Positions 5,237 through 6,460 of a stretch of 6,460 nucleotides of DNA are shown piece by piece (the stretch's first letter is position 1; each line of letters opens with the position of its first letter). The translations under genes and the position numbers were made by a program. Location: the NCBI GenBank assembly GCA_964604565.1, contig CAZRZN010000244.1:1-6460 (forward strand), given 5' to 3'. Source of the DNA: CAZRZN01 sp964604565. GTDB taxonomy: Bacteria; Pseudomonadota; Alphaproteobacteria; Rhodobacterales; Rhodobacteraceae. Under the pieces are notes generated by a model that made no database searches, had not been told where the DNA came from, and saw only the letters and a program-made list of their open reading frames with translations.

Positions 5237-5466
5237 TTGACCCGGGTGGATCCGATCGCTCCCAAGAACGCGCTGCTCCAGGCTCCGCCGTCTCTACACG
5301 GCGTGCCGATGAAATCGCGATGCGTGATCTCATAACGCTGACGGCTTTCCAGCCACCGACGTGCCTCTTACACATGGGTTCGACAGCGCCGGGGTGACGT
5401 GAACTGGCGCTTTTCTTGTGCGCGCAGCCGTATTAAGTGGGGATAACTCCAGCGATAGGCGCCCCC
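5237..5466. other. 230-base spacer between fdsB and ftsY
   Basis: No gene is supported here. The fdsA catalytic-subunit gene that often follows this type of fdsB is absent, and neither its ferredoxin-like N-terminus nor any motif from it is visible in the three forward frames. A TTG-initiated frame right after the stop runs about 32 codons (TRVDPIAPKNALLQAPPSLH...) without recognisable similarity. The right part holds a candidate terminator and must contain or receive the ftsY promoter. Confidence 0.5.
5385..5417 (+). terminator. candidate intrinsic terminator upstream of ftsY
   Basis: AGCGCC (5385-5390) pairs with GGCGCT (5406-5411) around a 15-base loop, and TTTTCTT follows (5411-5417). 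It lies about 150 bases after the fdsB stop and 50 bases before ftsY. The stem is short and the T-run is interrupted by one C, so the call is moderate. It would separate ftsY transcription from fdsB. Confidence 0.4.
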
Positions 5467-6460
5467 ATGTCCTTTTTCGGCAAGCTCAGGAACAAGCTGT
5501 TCAAATCCTCCTCAAAACTCGATGAGGGGCTCGACGCGATCGTTCAGGAGGGCGGTTCCGAGGCTAAGCCTGATGCTGACACGACGGCAACGCAAGGTGG
5601 GCCTGCGCCGACCGCAGCCGAAGGGGCGCCCACAAGGCCGGATGAAAACGCGCCCGCCCCGGCCGCCAAAGATCCTGGTTCGACAACCCCGGAGCGGAAC
5701 CCGCCCACGCCTCGGCCCGACCCGGAGAGGCGTGACTTCACGCCCGAACGCGCCCCGGAGGCGACTCCGCAGTCGGCCCCGCTGCCCCCCGCCGCGGAAG
5801 TGCCCGAAAGCGCGGGCCGTCAGGCCGCCGGGCGCCCCGCCGGAGGATTGCTGGGCCGCCTTGTCGGCCGGCGCGGCAGCAGCGCGCCCGTCGTGCGTCG
5901 GGTGTTGGACGACGACATGCTCGAACAACTCGAGGAACTGCTCATCGCGTCCGACATGGGTGTCGATACCGCCCTGCGCGTCACCGCGAACATCGCGGAG
6001 GGGCGCTACGGCAAGCGTTTGTCGGTGGAGGAGATAAAACAGGCGCTCGCAGCCGAGATCGCCCGGATCATGGAGCCGGTGGCGCGCCCGTTGCCGCTTT
6101 ACGCGAAGCGCCCGCAAGTGGTTCTTGTGGTGGGCGTGAACGGGTCCGGCAAGACCACGACCATCGGCAAGCTCGCCAGCCAGTTCAAATCGGCGGGCAA
6201 GCATGTGGTGATCGCGGCGGGCGATACCTTCCGCGCCGCGGCGGTCGAACAGCTTCAGGTCTGGGGCGACCGCGCCGGTGTGCCCGTGCTGACCGCGCCA
6301 GAGGGATCCGACCCCGCAAGCCTTGCGTTCGACGCGATGACACGGGCACAGGCCGAAGGCGCGGACCTGCTGATGATCGACACGGCGGGACGTTTGCAGA
6401 ACCGTGCCGACCTGATGGAGGAACTGGCCAAGATCGTCCGCGTGATCCGCAAGAAGGACC
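5467..6460 (+). CDS. ftsY: signal recognition particle receptor FtsY (3' end outside window)
   Basis: The first 331 codons are visible and the gene continues past the right edge. FtsY is the membrane-associated GTPase that docks the SRP-ribosome complex at the SecYEG translocon. The N-terminus (MSFFGKLRNKLFKSSSKLDEGLDAI) is the amphipathic membrane-binding helix typical of alphaproteobacteria. A Pro/Ala/Glu-rich linker runs from about 30 to 125, followed by the helical N domain (about 142-205) and the G domain: G1 GVNGSGKT (223-230), DTFRAAAVEQL (253-263), and G3 DTAGR (305-309). G4 (TKLD) and the closing GQ-PxD-L motifs lie beyond the window. The start is set by the conserved first helix; the ribosome-binding site is weak, with only scattered purines (ATAGGCG) upstream. 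It is probably transcribed separately from fdsB. Confidence 0.97.
   Translation, partial: MSFFGKLRNKLFKSSSKLDEGLDAIVQEGGSEAKPDADTTATQGGPAPTAAEGAPTRPDENAPAPAAKDPGSTTPERNPPTPRPDPERRDFTPERAPEATPQSAPLPPAAEVPESAGRQAAGRPAGGLLGRLVGRRGSSAPVVRRVLDDDMLEQLEELLIASDMGVDTALRVTANIAEGRYGKRLSVEEIKQALAAEIARIMEPVARPLPLYAKRPQVVLVVGVNGSGKTTTIGKLASQFKSAGKHVVIAAGDTFRAAAVEQLQVWGDRAGVPVLTAPEGSDPASLAFDAMTRAQAEGADLLMIDTAGRLQNRADLMEELAKIVRVIRKKD

Noticed and set aside
5365..5375. CTCTTACACAT resembling the Tn5 mosaic end/Nextera adapter (CTCTTATACACAT)
   Set aside because: It lacks two internal bases and the flanks do not match, so it is neither adapter contamination nor a transposon end.
5047..5397. Plus-strand open frame of 116 codons crossing the fdsB stop
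   Set aside because: Mostly an out-of-frame reading of the fdsB C-terminus; the part beyond the stop has no ribosome-binding site or recognisable similarity to FdsA.
5512..6204. Minus-strand open frame of 230 codons
   Set aside because: Antisense of ftsY; its length comes from the GC-rich codon bias of the linker and G domain.

Overview
The window looks like an alphaproteobacterial chromosome of the order Rhodobacterales (Rhodobacteraceae/Roseobacter-type). The evidence is a GC-rich sequence, the ending of the L33 protein, a Bax inhibitor-1 protein with a GALSLYISFLNMF-type last helix, an NuoE-NuoF-type formate dehydrogenase beta subunit fused into one chain, and an alphaproteobacterial-style FtsY N-terminus. 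This placement comes from recalled family features, not a database search.

Layout. The 3' end of rpmG (L33) opens the window on the + strand, followed by a GNAT acetyltransferase (+, start best placed at 167). This converges with a minus-strand cupin gene, with only 9 bases between the stops. Upstream of the cupin, also on the minus strand, is a seven-helix Bax inhibitor-1/YccA membrane protein with a clear intrinsic terminator behind it, then a small exported cysteine-containing protein of unknown function. Next comes an assembly gap of exactly 100 N whose two flanks are the same 55 bases, followed by about 550 bases without a convincing gene but rich in inverted repeats. On the + strand this leads into the fused formate dehydrogenase beta subunit (fdsB-type, start at 3551). 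A 230-base spacer follows, then ftsY, which runs off the right end of the window.

How the genes work together. Most are unrelated housekeeping or accessory genes: translation (L33), small-molecule acetylation, a cupin, a membrane stress protein, and the SRP receptor. The fdsB-type subunit should pass electrons from a molybdenum or tungsten formate dehydrogenase catalytic subunit to NAD+, but that subunit (fdsA) is not encoded anywhere in the window; ftsY lies downstream instead. The most interesting places are the untranslated region before fdsB, where a central CGAAAC can pair with either of two flanking GTTTCG segments, the separation of fdsB from its catalytic partner, and the Bax inhibitor protein, which appears to lack both aspartates of the family's pH-sensing pair. 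I found no CRISPR array, tRNA, rRNA, transposase gene or recognisable defence system, and nothing that can honestly be called a new multi-gene system.
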